From: an uncultured Eggerthellaceae bacterium
GTDB lineage: Bacteria; Actinomycetota; Coriobacteriia; Coriobacteriales; Eggerthellaceae
DNA length: 64,000 nt
Reading direction: 5' to 3'
NCBI GenBank assembly: GCA_944320405.1
Contig: CALUHI010000002.1
Span: 1-64,000 of the forward strand
The notes beneath the pieces were generated by a model that worked only from the letters and a program-made list of their open reading frames with translations, was not told the origin of the DNA and searched no databases. Position 1 is the first letter of the stretch. Each line of letters begins with the position of its first letter. The translations under genes were made by a program, and so were the position numbers. This document shows, piece after piece, positions 8,943 to 20,243 of this stretch.

Positions 8943-10478
8943 CTAGATGCGTACCTCGAGCTCGCCCGTCTCCAACTTATGCAGGCGCTTGCGCTCGATC
9001 AGGATGAACACCAGCGCGGTGAAGATGGCCAGGAAGTCCGCCACGGGCACGGCGAAGTACAGTGCGTCAAGCCCCGTGTACTGCGGGAACCACACCGGCA
9101 GTAGCATGGGCAGCACGATGTAGAGCGGAATAAGAAACAGGATCTGGCGCGTCAACGACAAGAAGATGGACTTGACGGGCTGGCCTGTTGCCTGGAAGTA
9201 GTTGGATACCACAATCTGGAAGCCCACGAACGGCAGCATCATCAGCTGGATCTGCAAGGCGAAGATGGTGAAGGCGCGCAGGTTGGGGTCGGTGATGCCG
9301 AAGAAACTGATGATCTGCACTGGGAAGAGGTGAACAAGAGCAAAGCCCAGAATCGCGATGGCGGTGGCGCCGATGACGCCGTCCCACAGCGTTTTGCGCA
9401 CGCGGTCGAACAGGCGCGCGCCGTAGTTGTAGCCCTCGAGCGGCTGGATGGCGATAGCCACGCCGATCAGCGGCAGCACCGTGAACATGGCGATGCGGCC
9501 GACCACGCCGATAGAGGCCTTCGCACCCTCGGCGCCGATAGGGGTCATCGCGCCGTACATGTTCAGCAGGTTGTTGAGCACCAGGTTCACCACCGCCATG
9601 CCGATCTGCATGACGAAGCTGGCGAAGCCGAGCGCCAGGATACGGCGGATGGTTTCGAAGTCGGGCTTCAACTCGCGCGCATGCAGGCGCATCGGGCAGC
9701 TCTTCGTGAAGATGAAGTACCACATCACGCACAAGCAAGAGGCGAACTGGCCGCACAGCGTGGCAAGCGCGCTACCGGCGACGCCCCAACCCAAAACCAT
9801 GACGAACAGGAAGTTGAAAATGGTGCAGAACACCGCGCCAACCACCATGGTGACAAGCGCGCGCGTGGGAGCGCCGGCGGTGCGGATGAAGTTGTTGACG
9901 CCTGCACCGATGACCTGGAAGATAAAGCCCGCACCCAGAATCTGGATGAACAGGCGTGAGTAATCCCAGTCGAGCGCCGTGGCGCCGGAAACAGCCAAAA
10001 CGGCATCCATCAGCGGCGGGATCTGCGTGAACACGAACACGATGATCGCCAGCACGATGCCCAGCGTGATGGTGTTGCCCAAGCAGCGTTGCGCAGCAGC
10101 GCGGTCGCCCTGGCCCATACGGAGCGCGGCAAGCGCGTTGCCGCCGTTGCCCACCAGCATGGCAAGCGCCATGAACAGCGTCATAAGCGGCATGGCCGTG
10201 GTCGCGGTGGAAAGGCCGATCTCGCCAACCGCCTGACCCATGAAGATGGAGTCGATGATGTTGTAGGCGCCATTGACCAGCATGCCCAAGATGGAGGGGA
10301 TGGCAAACTCCACGATGAGCTTGGGGATAGACCCCGTGCCCATACGGTCAACCTTGTCGCCCCCCTTGCGCGCAGCACGCGGGCTGGCCGTCTTTGGCGC
10401 AGCGCCGTTGCCTACGCCATGGCTTTCGCCTGCCGTGTTGCGCTGTTCGATATCCTGAGATTCGCTGTGCTGTTCCAT
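8943..10478 (-). CDS. MATE-family multidrug efflux protein
   Basis: A 511-residue, 12-helix inner-membrane antiporter that probably exports drugs or metabolites using an ion gradient. Residues 1-45 are hydrophilic. The first MATE repeat begins at GSIPKLIVEFAIPSILG and the second near residue 280. The family hallmark NPxF is not obvious, but IFMGQAVGEIGLSTATTAMP and GFQIVVSNYFQATGQPVKS are typical of the bacterial NorM/DinF-related branch. I chose the ATG at 10478; an ATG 12 codons upstream is possible, and neither has a strong ribosome binding site. It precedes bioY in one transcript. Confidence 0.9.
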   Translation of the reverse strand: MEQHSESQDIEQRNTAGESHGVGNGAAPKTASPRAARKGGDKVDRMGTGSIPKLIVEFAIPSILGMLVNGAYNIIDSIFMGQAVGEIGLSTATTAMPLMTLFMALAMLVGNGGNALAALRMGQGDRAAAQRCLGNTITLGIVLAIIVFVFTQIPPLMDAVLAVSGATALDWDYSRLFIQILGAGFIFQVIGAGVNNFIRTAGAPTRALVTMVVGAVFCTIFNFLFVMVLGWGVAGSALATLCGQFASCLCVMWYFIFTKSCPMRLHARELKPDFETIRRILALGFASFVMQIGMAVVNLVLNNLLNMYGAMTPIGAEGAKASIGVVGRIAMFTVLPLIGVAIAIQPLEGYNYGARLFDRVRKTLWDGVIGATAIAILGFALVHLFPVQIISFFGITDPNLRAFTIFALQIQLMMLPFVGFQIVVSNYFQATGQPVKSIFLSLTRQILFLIPLYIVLPMLLPVWFPQYTGLDALYFAVPVADFLAIFTALVFILIERKRLHKLETGELEVRI

Positions 10479-10580
10479 GAGTGCCCCGAAAAAAATCCGA
10501 TCGACAAAAAACACTTAATGATACCAACGCCGCCTGCAGCCAAACATGCTGTTTAAGGAAGAAAGCATTCCAACATGGAA

Positions 10581-10603
10581 GAAGCGCCGGCAAGCGGCGC
10601 TTC
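10581..10603 (-). terminator. Possible terminator after folP-folK
   Basis: GAAGCGCCG and CGGCGCTTC pair around a 5-nt loop about 90 nt past the folP-folK stop. The following minus-strand tract (TTCCATGTT) is only weakly U-rich. Confidence 0.35.
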
Positions 10604-10654
10604 AGCATGATACTGGCATGATCATTATTCCGCTCGACCTCGGAGGGGTCCAGG

Positions 10655-10680
10655 GTGACAGGGGACGGGGCAAGTGTCAC
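10655..10680. repeat. REP-like palindrome, GTGACA type
   Basis: Perfect 6-bp arms GTGACA / TGTCAC enclose GGGGACGGGGCAAG. It lies 15 nt past the folP-folK stop. The GGGACGG core is shared with the TGAGAAAA-type repeats elsewhere in the window, and the arms match the doublet at 25230-25311. Confidence 0.75.
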
Positions 10681-10695
10681 CGGAAGCGAGATAGA

Positions 10696-11999
10696 CTACA
10701 GGCGCACGGCCTTTCCCACGCTAACGTTCTCGTCAGTCACAACGGTTCCGTCGGCCAGCACGAACCCCGGGCGCAGCTCGAGCAGCGGTTTCACCACGAA
10801 ATCACGCTCGAGGGCGCGCGGATGCGGCAGAGTGAGCACATCGTTGTCGATGACGTACAGCTGATAATCCACGATATCCAGATCGCACGTGCGCGGGCCG
10901 TTCTCGATCTCCCTCACGCGGCCCAGGCTGTTCTCGATGGCGTGCAGGTAGTCCAGCAGCTCCTTGGGAGGAACGCCGGTGCGCAGAATGGCAACGGCGT
11001 TGATGAACGAATCCTGGTCTTCGTAGTAAGCAGGTTCGCTTTCGTAGAAGCCCGAGATGTCGACGATCTGCGTGTCGGGGAGCGTACACAGCATGCTGAT
11101 GGCTTGGTTCACAAGCGCGATCTTGCCCTCGCGCTCCTCGCCTTCCGAAGCGACCAGCGGCACGTTGCAGCCCAAGCTCAGCACTACCTCGGGACGCAGG
11201 TCGCGCAACGCTTTGGCGGCTTCTTCCACGTTGTGCGTGCGAACCACGCTCGCGCCCAGCTCGCATGCCATGAGCGCTTCTACAGCCGACGCATGGTCGC
11301 GATCAGCAGGGTTTTCGATTCTGTACGCAAAGCCGATGAAGCTCTTGCGGGACAGCGCCGCCATGACCGGGTAGCCCAGATGCACGATCTCCTGGAAGTT
11401 GCGCACCAGCTCCAGCGTCTGCTGCGGCGTCTTGCCGAACCCCGGACCGGGGTCTACGCAGATGCGGTCGCGATCCACGCCCGCCGCCTCCAGCGCCTGC
11501 GCGCGATCGCGCAGCCAATCGCGCACTTCTGTCACAACGTCGGTGTAGGTGGGTGCGTCCTGCATCGTCTGAGGCTCGCCTTGCATGTGCATGACCACCA
11601 GGCCGCAGTCCGAATCTGCAACGACATCCACCATCTGCGGATCGGTGAAACCCGAAACGTCGTTCACGATAGCCGCACCCGCATCCAGGCACGCGCGCGC
11701 CACTTCGGCATGGCGCGTATCGATGCTCACGCACAGGCCCTCGCCGGCAAGCGTGCGCACCACATCGATGACGCGCGCGAGCTCTTCTTCGGAAGATACG
11801 GGCTGGGCGCCCGGTCGCGTGGACTCGCCGCCCACGTCGATGATTGCCGCACCCTCCTGCACCATGCGGCGGGCATGGGCCAGCGCGTCATCGACGGTGA
11901 CGTACAGGCCGCCATCCGAAAACGAATCCGGCGTAACGTTCAAGATGCCCATCAACGTGGGCATCTTGGTGTCGAAGCTAAATTGGGAGCAACGCCACA

Positions 12000-12003
<4 letters not shown>
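10696..12003 (-). CDS. folP-folK: Bifunctional dihydropteroate synthase / HPPK (folP-folK fusion)
   Basis: Joins two successive folate steps in one 435-residue protein. Residues 14-265 are dihydropteroate synthase: GILNVTPDSFSDGG, the pterin site DVGGESTRPGA, and the sulfonamide-region loop SRKSFIG. Residues about 277-435 are HPPK: LGCNVPLVASEGE at its start and GPRTCDLDIVDYQLY with LPHPRALERDFVVKPL as the catalytic Asp pair and substrate loop. The natural biosynthetic order is reversed in the fusion. Its ATG overlaps the ftsH stop by 4 nt (ATGA), so translation is coupled to ftsH. This type of hpt-ftsH-fol grouping is known in Actinobacteria. Confidence 0.95.
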
Positions 12004-14414
<2,411 letters not shown>

Positions 14415-14519
14415 ATAGCTTGGTCTTTTCCTTTCCATCGACCCGGCAAAGGCGGCCCGGGTCACGCCGCAGCGGGATACATCGCGCCCGCCGCGCGCCG
14501 TCTGAGCAAGACGGAAACG

Positions 14520-15065
14520 CTACGAATACAACTCCGGTTTCAAAATGCCGATGTAAGGCAGGTTGCGATACCGTTCGGCATAGTCGAGACCGTACCCCAC
14601 GATAAACTCGTCGGGGCATTCGAACCCCACGTACCTGCAGTCGATATCGGCTTGAACCTCGGTGTCCTTGCGCAGCAGCGTGGCAACCGCCAACGAGGCG
14701 GGCTTGCGCGACGCAAGGTTCTTCAGCAGGTACTTCAGGGTGAGGCCGGAATCCAGGATATCTTCGGCGACGATCACGTGGCGCCCTTCGATCTCGGAAG
14801 AGAGATCTTTCAGGATGCGCACGACGCCAGAGCTTTTCGCGCCGTTGCCGTACGACGAGATGGCCATGTAGTCCATCTCGACCGGCAGCTGGATGGCGCG
14901 CGCGAGGTCGGCCATGAAGATGGCAGCGCCGCGCAGAACCGACACGAGCACGATGCCTTCGTCGACTGCATCAGCGTAATCGCGCGTGATGGCGGCGCCG
15001 ATTTCGCCTACCCGGCGAGCCAGCTCCTCTTGCGTGTACAGCACCTCTTTGATGTCGTCGTGCAC
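14520..15065 (-). CDS. hpt: Hypoxanthine phosphoribosyltransferase
   Basis: Purine salvage enzyme making IMP or GMP from base plus PRPP. The 181-residue type I PRTase has the PRPP loop VIVAEDILDSGLT (about 98-110) and the flexible-loop region MDYMAISSYGNGAKSSG. I chose GTG at 15065 because AGGAAGG stands 9 nt upstream; an ATG start 14 codons earlier lacks this. It stands upstream of ftsH, the usual actinobacterial and firmicute neighbourhood, but tilS, normally adjacent, is 9 kb away here. A TACACT box near 15160 may be its -10 element. Confidence 0.94.
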   Translation of the reverse strand: MHDDIKEVLYTQEELARRVGEIGAAITRDYADAVDEGIVLVSVLRGAAIFMADLARAIQLPVEMDYMAISSYGNGAKSSGVVRILKDLSSEIEGRHVIVAEDILDSGLTLKYLLKNLASRKPASLAVATLLRKDTEVQADIDCRYVGFECPDEFIVGYGLDYAERYRNLPYIGILKPELYS

Positions 15066-15170
15066 GACGTTGCGCCTTCCTGCGAAACCACGGCCCGCAC
15101 CTGCCAAAAGGCATGCGGAACCGATCCGGGACTTGCCTCGAATTTGGCTAGTGTACCATTCGGTCGCCGG

Positions 15171-15396
15171 ATATTGCCTAACGAGACGGCAACGCCGCAG
15201 GAAGTGACACCGTTTTTACATTTCGTAAGCCAGTATTAAGCAGGCAATATGAGCGATGAGGCTGCACGGCAGGGCGCTTTCTGCGCTAAACCGTCATTTC
15301 GTGCAAAACGTCGCTAGCGCCCTGAACTGGGGCTATGTAGCATAACCCTAGGTCGGACGATTTGCGCAAAACAGCCGTTTAGGGCAAGTTCGCCCG
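15171..15396. other. Non-coding interval with diverged direct and inverted repeats
   Basis: Between hpt and maf (about 330 bp) I find no gene. ATATTGCCT (15171-15179) and AGGCAATAT (15242-15250) form a 9-bp inverted pair. Two related 30-bp stretches, around 15298-15328 and 15358-15388, share the pattern TGCAAAAC / GCGCAAAAC followed by an AGGGC-type end. The function is unknown. Confidence 0.4.
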
Positions 15397-16074
15397 CTAG
15401 ATGGCAGCGGAAAGGTCGGGGAACTCCCTCAGCAGGCGCGTGACGGGAAGACCAATGACGGTGTCGCGGTCGCCTTCGATGTGCTTGATGAGCTTGGCCC
15501 CTTCGCCTTGGGCGGCATAGGCACCCGCCTTGTCGAACGACTCGCCCCTGCGCAGATAGTCGGCGATCTGCTCGTCGGTGAGGTCGTGGAAGGTGACGTG
15601 CGCCGTGTCGGCGAGCGTGCGGAACCCAAGCGATACCTGGCCGTCGGCGTTGGCGGAGATCATCCACACCGACACCGCGGTGATCACCTGGTGGGTGTCG
15701 CCCGCAAGCGCCCGCAGCATGCGTGTGCCGTCGGAAAGGTTGCGCGGCTTGCCGAAGATCTCGCCCTCGTGCACCACCATGGTGTCGGCGCCCATGACAA
15801 TGAGCATGCCAGAAAAGGCCGGGTCGGCAAGGATCTCCTGCACGACGGCGCCCGCCTTGCGCTCGGCGAGCTTTTTGCACGCCTCGGGCGGATCGGCCAG
15901 AAGGTCGGGCTCGAGCGATTCGTCCACATCGGCGGCATGCACCGTAAACCTCACGCCGGCATCGGCGAGAAGCTGCTTGCGGCGGGGCGATCCGCTTGCC
16001 AGGATGACTTTGAATGCAGGCGCAGCCTGGGAGGCAGCCGCCTGGTTGCTGGGGGTGTTCTGTTCGTTTTCCAT
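15397..16074 (-). CDS. maf: Maf-family nucleoside triphosphate pyrophosphatase
   Basis: House-cleaning pyrophosphatase acting on non-canonical or free (d)NTPs such as dTTP/UTP. The 225-residue protein has the Maf opening LASGSPRRKQLL (about 24-35), AERKA, and MGADTMV with FGKPRN. The family Lys/Glu/Asp set is present. There is no Shine-Dalgarno sequence. TACAAT at 16086-16081 on the minus strand lies 7 nt before ATG 16074, which suggests a leaderless mRNA. The in-frame ATG at 16083 overlaps that -10 box and is less likely. Longer frames run into a repeat and are not real. Confidence 0.9.
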   Translation of the reverse strand: MENEQNTPSNQAAASQAAPAFKVILASGSPRRKQLLADAGVRFTVHAADVDESLEPDLLADPPEACKKLAERKAGAVVQEILADPAFSGMLIVMGADTMVVHEGEIFGKPRNLSDGTRMLRALAGDTHQVITAVSVWMISANADGQVSLGFRTLADTAHVTFHDLTDEQIADYLRRGESFDKAGAYAAQGEGAKLIKHIEGDRDTVIGLPVTRLLREFPDLSAAI

Positions 16075-16148
16075 GGGCGGCATTGTAGCGCGTTTCGCCC
16101 GATGCGGGGAGGTCGGACGGGGGAAGGCACCGACACCTCCCCCGCCGG

Positions 16149-16225
16149 ATGAGAAAAAGGGACGGAGGTTTTTTCTCATTTTCGTGTTCGCAAGGACGAG
16201 AAAAAGTGACCGTCCCTTTTTCTCA
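16149..16225. repeat. REPIN-like doublet, TGAGAAAA type
   Basis: A 31-bp palindrome (16149-16179; arms ATGAGAAAA / TTTTCTCAT) is followed in inverted orientation by a second copy ending at 16225. The outer halves TGAGAAAAAGGGACGG (16150-16165) and CCGTCCCTTTTTCTCA (16210-16225) are perfect complements, so the doublet can fold as one hairpin. It lies between the ABC permease and maf. Confidence 0.85.
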
Positions 16226-16236
16226 CTCCCACCTTG

Positions 16237-19200
16237 CTACGCCGCGTCGGAGCGGAGGGCCTCCACGACGTTGGCGGCGTGGCCCTTTCGCAGGGCGAAG
16301 GCAACGCCGATGGCCAGCACAACAAGGACGAGCGCAACCGCCGCGCCGATGTAGGCCCACGGCAACGTGAACCCAACGCCTTCGAACGCGATGCCGAGCG
16401 CCTGGTAGAGCGCCCATGCCACCAGCACCGACGCCACTAGGCCAACAACCAAGCCGCGCAACGCATAGCTGGCGCATTCGCACACCAGCATCCGGGCGAA
16501 CGCACGGTCGCCCATGCCCACCGATTTCAGCACCGCGAACTCACGCGTGCGCAGAAGGATGCTGTTGGTGAGCGTGTTGAACACGTTGGCAACCGCAATG
16601 AGCGCCATGATGACCGTGAAGCATAGGATGAACACCTGGATGGTTTGGACGACAAGGCGGGAAGATTCAACATCCACCACGAGATCCGCCACGTTCACCG
16701 TAAGGCCCGAGAAGTCGCTTGCCATCTCCTGCAGCTGCTCGGTTGCCGCTGCGTGATCGTCGGCCTGAAGGGCCACCGTCGCAAATGAGTACGTAAACGG
16801 CGTCGCCTGCTCGATGTAGGCGGCGCCCACTGCGCTGCCATCTTCCGGAAGATTGGCCGCAGCCGCCTTCGATAGATCGTCCGAGAAGAACAGCACCGGG
16901 ATGCAGCGGGACGACGACACCAGATTGGCGATTGCCGGCTCATCGGCAGCGAGCGCCGTCACCTCCACCGAGACGCTGCGGGCAGCCTCGTCGATGGGAA
17001 TGCGTTCGATGTCGGCGGAGTCCGCCTCCGCCGAATTCTGGTTGAGCAACCCGAGCGCCGGTTCGCCGTCAAAACCTTCGACCACGCCCATATTGGAGTA
17101 CCCATCGGGAATAGTCGCGCCACAATACGCTTGCAGCACCCCCGTCTGAGCGAACGGCTGTACCTGCAGATACTCAGCGTTCTCCGTTACGCCCTGGTAG
17201 GCGTTCAGGGCGATGGCGCGAGGATGCGCAGGATCGGCATAATCGAGGCCACCCACGCCCAGAGCATCCGCCATCTGGGAGAACGACTCCGCATCCAGGT
17301 AGAACGCGTCCACGCGTCCGTAGTATGCGCCGTCTTCGCCAAACGGCTCGGGCACCCAGTCCGACGACCCGAGGTCGTGGATACGCTGGATGGCGTCGCG
17401 CCCCGCCTCGGAAATCATGCCGGCCGGCAGCGCAACTTCGATAGTCCCCTGCCGCACAACACCGTCGATGTGCACACCGTCAAGCGTTGCAGCGTCGGCG
17501 ATCAGCTGGTCGAGCTGGTCGCCATATGCGCTGAGGTCAGCGTTTTGTGAATCGGACGAGCTCGCCATAAGCGTCACATCGGCGTCCGACAACGCGCCCG
17601 CTGCGCTCCCGGCACGACTAGCGAACGGATCCATCACCTGCGCCACAGCACCTGCTGCCACCACCAGCACCACGCTTACCGCAAGCGACGCCACCACGAT
17701 GCGGCCACGTGCGCTCTGCCGCGAAAGGTTGCGATGGGCGATGACGCCCGGCACGCCCGCGAGCGTGCCCCACAACCCGCCATCGGATCGCTTGGCAAAC
17801 GGCTCGGCGGTAGGCGCGGTCGCAGCGCGTTCAGCTTTGCGGCGCGCGCGGCGCGATAGACGGACGTCCTGCGTTTGCCGGATGGCGTCCACCGCCGACA
17901 CGCGACCGGCGCGCAATGCGGGGATCCATGCGCTCACCAGCAAAGTTGCCAGAGAAAGCACCACCGACACAACAATCGCGCGCGGCTCGACGGCAAGCGA
18001 GAGGCCCTCGCCTACGCCCAGCATCGCCGAGAATCCGGCGCCAGTGAGCTTGAGCACCACGGCCGTGCCTCCGATGCCCAGCAGAATGCCACACGGAATG
18101 CCTACCGCGCCCAGCATCAACGCTTCCACCAGCACCGACCGGCGCAGCTGACGCTTCGAGGCGCCCAGCGAGGCCAGCAGCCCAAACTGGCGCGTGCGTT
18201 CGGCGACCGAAATGGAGAACGAGTTGTAAATGAGCGAGACCGAGGCAACTGCCACCACCAGCGCCAACACACCCGCCATCGCCGTGAGCGAGTCTTGCAG
18301 GAGGCTGTCGCTGGAAATGCCCTGGTAGCGCATCAGGGTGTTATGCGTGTACACGGCCATCCCGTCCACGGGGATTCCCCGATAGCCCTCGGAGGTTCCG
18401 TTGGCGAACGCCGCAATTTCGTCCACAGTGGAAAAACCTTGGGTCGACGCCCACACATCCAGATGGACACCCGAAGCCACCCCTTCGGCACCTTCGCCTG
18501 AAGCCGCACCAACCGCTTCTGCGCTGCCCGGCGCCGTGATGGCCACGGCCTCGCCATTGCCCGCCGCAAGGAAATCACTGCCAAAATAGTGCGCGCCCGT
18601 GCCGTCGTAGAAGCCGACCACGGTGTACGTCAGCCGCTCGCGGCCCGCAAGCTGCACGGCAACCCTGTCATAATCCCCTGCTTCACTTGGGTTTTCGTCT
18701 GAAGCAAGCATTCCGCCGTAGCCCTGCACTGGGTTGCCCTCGGTATCGACCACTTCGCCGCCAGCAAGAATCTGCTGCACGGCATCGGTGCTGGAAACGA
18801 TTGCGTACTCGGCAGAATCGGGAACAACGTAGCGGCAGACGTCCAGGGTGATCTCATCTTCCAGCGCCACAACGCTCTCGACCGACGCCCCGCCGCCATC
18901 GACGCCGAGCGCCGCCCCGCGCAGACGCTCGGGAAGCATAACCTCGCCGGGCGCTTCGGGAGCACGGCCTTCAACAATCGTCGGCATACGGGTGATGGTC
19001 ATGTTGCCGCGCTCTTCTTGCCCCTTCACCGTCTGAGGAGCCGATTTCACGATGACGCCCGCACCGAGCGTCTCGCGCTCCGTCTCCGAAAAGAACGCGA
19101 TGCCGCCGTCATATGACGTCGCGATGTCGGTTGCATGGTCGCTTTGCTCGAACTCGTCCACGACCTGCTCGGTTGCGCCTTGCGCGTACAGCTGCCACCA

Positions 19201-19368
19201 GCCCTCGGTGGCCACGGTGCGCTGGTAAAGGCCCTGCTGCAAGCTTGCCACCGTCGTCCAGATAGCGGTGATCAGCGCAACCGAAAGCGCGATGCCCACA
19301 ATGGACACCACGGTGCGCATGCGGTTTTTCGCCAGCGAGCGCCGGGTGAAAGAGGTCATGACGCTCAT
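16237..19368 (-). CDS. Large FtsX-type ABC transporter permease
   Basis: A 1043-residue inner-membrane protein with the two-FtsX-domain layout of MacB/BceB-like permeases. Helix 1 is at about 20-42. A long extracytoplasmic region (43-350) precedes a first helix group at about 360-490, followed by a cytoplasmic Arg-rich linker. A second extracytoplasmic domain (about 600-900) leads to the last three helices (905-1035). AVLKSVGMGDRAFARM near the end is the usual FtsX coupling helix. It overlaps the ATPase gene by 4 nt. With the adjacent two-component system it suggests detection and removal of antimicrobial peptides or lipid-linked compounds (inference). Confidence 0.9.
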   Translation of the reverse strand: MSVMTSFTRRSLAKNRMRTVVSIVGIALSVALITAIWTTVASLQQGLYQRTVATEGWWQLYAQGATEQVVDEFEQSDHATDIATSYDGGIAFFSETERETLGAGVIVKSAPQTVKGQEERGNMTITRMPTIVEGRAPEAPGEVMLPERLRGAALGVDGGGASVESVVALEDEITLDVCRYVVPDSAEYAIVSSTDAVQQILAGGEVVDTEGNPVQGYGGMLASDENPSEAGDYDRVAVQLAGRERLTYTVVGFYDGTGAHYFGSDFLAAGNGEAVAITAPGSAEAVGAASGEGAEGVASGVHLDVWASTQGFSTVDEIAAFANGTSEGYRGIPVDGMAVYTHNTLMRYQGISSDSLLQDSLTAMAGVLALVVAVASVSLIYNSFSISVAERTRQFGLLASLGASKRQLRRSVLVEALMLGAVGIPCGILLGIGGTAVVLKLTGAGFSAMLGVGEGLSLAVEPRAIVVSVVLSLATLLVSAWIPALRAGRVSAVDAIRQTQDVRLSRRARRKAERAATAPTAEPFAKRSDGGLWGTLAGVPGVIAHRNLSRQSARGRIVVASLAVSVVLVVAAGAVAQVMDPFASRAGSAAGALSDADVTLMASSSDSQNADLSAYGDQLDQLIADAATLDGVHIDGVVRQGTIEVALPAGMISEAGRDAIQRIHDLGSSDWVPEPFGEDGAYYGRVDAFYLDAESFSQMADALGVGGLDYADPAHPRAIALNAYQGVTENAEYLQVQPFAQTGVLQAYCGATIPDGYSNMGVVEGFDGEPALGLLNQNSAEADSADIERIPIDEAARSVSVEVTALAADEPAIANLVSSSRCIPVLFFSDDLSKAAAANLPEDGSAVGAAYIEQATPFTYSFATVALQADDHAAATEQLQEMASDFSGLTVNVADLVVDVESSRLVVQTIQVFILCFTVIMALIAVANVFNTLTNSILLRTREFAVLKSVGMGDRAFARMLVCECASYALRGLVVGLVASVLVAWALYQALGIAFEGVGFTLPWAYIGAAVALVLVVLAIGVAFALRKGHAANVVEALRSDAA

Positions 19369-20048
19369 CGACGGATCCTCTCATCGCGGGCGATGCGGCC
19401 GTCCTCGATGGCGATGACGCGGTCGGCGGTGGCGGCGATGTCCTCGTCGTGGGTGATCACCACCAGCGTCTGGCCCATTTCCTTGTTAGACGCGCGCAGA
19501 AGCGCCATGATCTCACTGCTGTTGCGCGAGTCGAGGTTGCCCGTGGGCTCGTCTGCGAGCACCACCGACGGCGCGTTCATGAGCGCGCGCCCGATGGCAA
19601 CACGCTGCTGCTGGCCGCCCGAAAGCTGATTGGGAAGCGCGTTTTCGCGACCTTCCAGCCCCAACGTGCGCAGCAGTGCCGCCAAGCGCTCGCGATTCAC
19701 CGGACGTCCGTCAAGCGCAACCGGAAGCGTGATGTTCTCCACCACGTTGAGCACGGGAATCAGGTTGTAGAACTGGTACACCAGCCCCACCTCGCGGCGG
19801 CGGAACACCGCCAGCTGTTCGTCGGAGCGTGCATAGATGTCTTCCCCGTTCAGGCGCACGGTGCCCGAAGTGGGGCGATCCACGCCGCCCATCAGGTGCA
19901 ACAGCGTCGACTTGCCTGAACCAGACGAACCGACGATAGCGCAGAACTCGCCTTCTGCGATGGAGAACGACACGTCGTCGAGCGCGCGCGTGGCCGCCTC
20001 GCCCTGGCCGTACACTTTGCTGAGATTCTCCACGGTAAGGATGTCCAT
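19365..20048 (-). CDS. ABC transporter ATP-binding protein (MacB/LolD-like)
   Basis: A 227-residue ATPase energising the adjacent FtsX-type permease. Walker A is GSSGSGKST (about 38-46), the Q-loop lies in YQFYNLIPVLNVVENI, the signature is LSGGQQQRV, Walker B is VVLADEPTGNLD, and the H-loop is VITHDED. The GNLDS sequence after Walker B is typical of the MacB/LolD/FtsE group. AAAGGTAG precedes the ATG. A separate promoter and operator lie upstream, in the 192-bp gap after the kinase gene. Confidence 0.95.
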   Translation of the reverse strand: MDILTVENLSKVYGQGEAATRALDDVSFSIAEGEFCAIVGSSGSGKSTLLHLMGGVDRPTSGTVRLNGEDIYARSDEQLAVFRRREVGLVYQFYNLIPVLNVVENITLPVALDGRPVNRERLAALLRTLGLEGRENALPNQLSGGQQQRVAIGRALMNAPSVVLADEPTGNLDSRNSSEIMALLRASNKEMGQTLVVITHDEDIAATADRVIAIEDGRIARDERIRR

Positions 20049-20119
20049 AGCGTGCTACCTTTCCGAATCGATGCCCACTGTCAAAGTGGCACCAGACAGG
20101 GGCAAAACCGTACGCGTTC

Positions 20120-20172
20120 AGTATGGCAGGCCGTCGTTACCGCCCCCTGCCGCACACCTTACAAACCTGTAA
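20120..20172 (-). promoter_or_regulatory. Promoter and response-regulator operator of the ABC transporter
   Basis: The palindrome TTACAAACCTGTAA (20159-20172) resembles TTACGGTTTCGTAA in front of the response-regulator gene (11 of 14 positions match on the minus strand). A -10 CATACT lies at 20125-20120. The 33-bp operator-to-box gap is about one helical turn longer than the 24 bp at the other promoter. Confidence 0.55.
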
Positions 20173-20243
20173 TGAGAAAAAGGGACGGAGGTTTTTTCTC
20201 ATTTTCGACGCGTGATGAGAAAAGCGACTGCCCCTTTTTCTCA
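20172..20243. repeat. REPIN-like doublet, TGAGAAAA type, degenerate second half
   Basis: One full 31-bp copy (20172-20202) is followed by an inverted, more diverged copy (about 20215-20243, ending CCCCTTTTTCTCA). Its last bases TCA give the TGA stop of the histidine kinase gene on the minus strand. Confidence 0.8.

Noticed and set aside
16080-16179. N-terminal extension of Maf beginning MRKN
   Set aside because: The extension is encoded by a REP-like repeat. The same residues would appear at every repeat copy, and a promoter-like box lies between.
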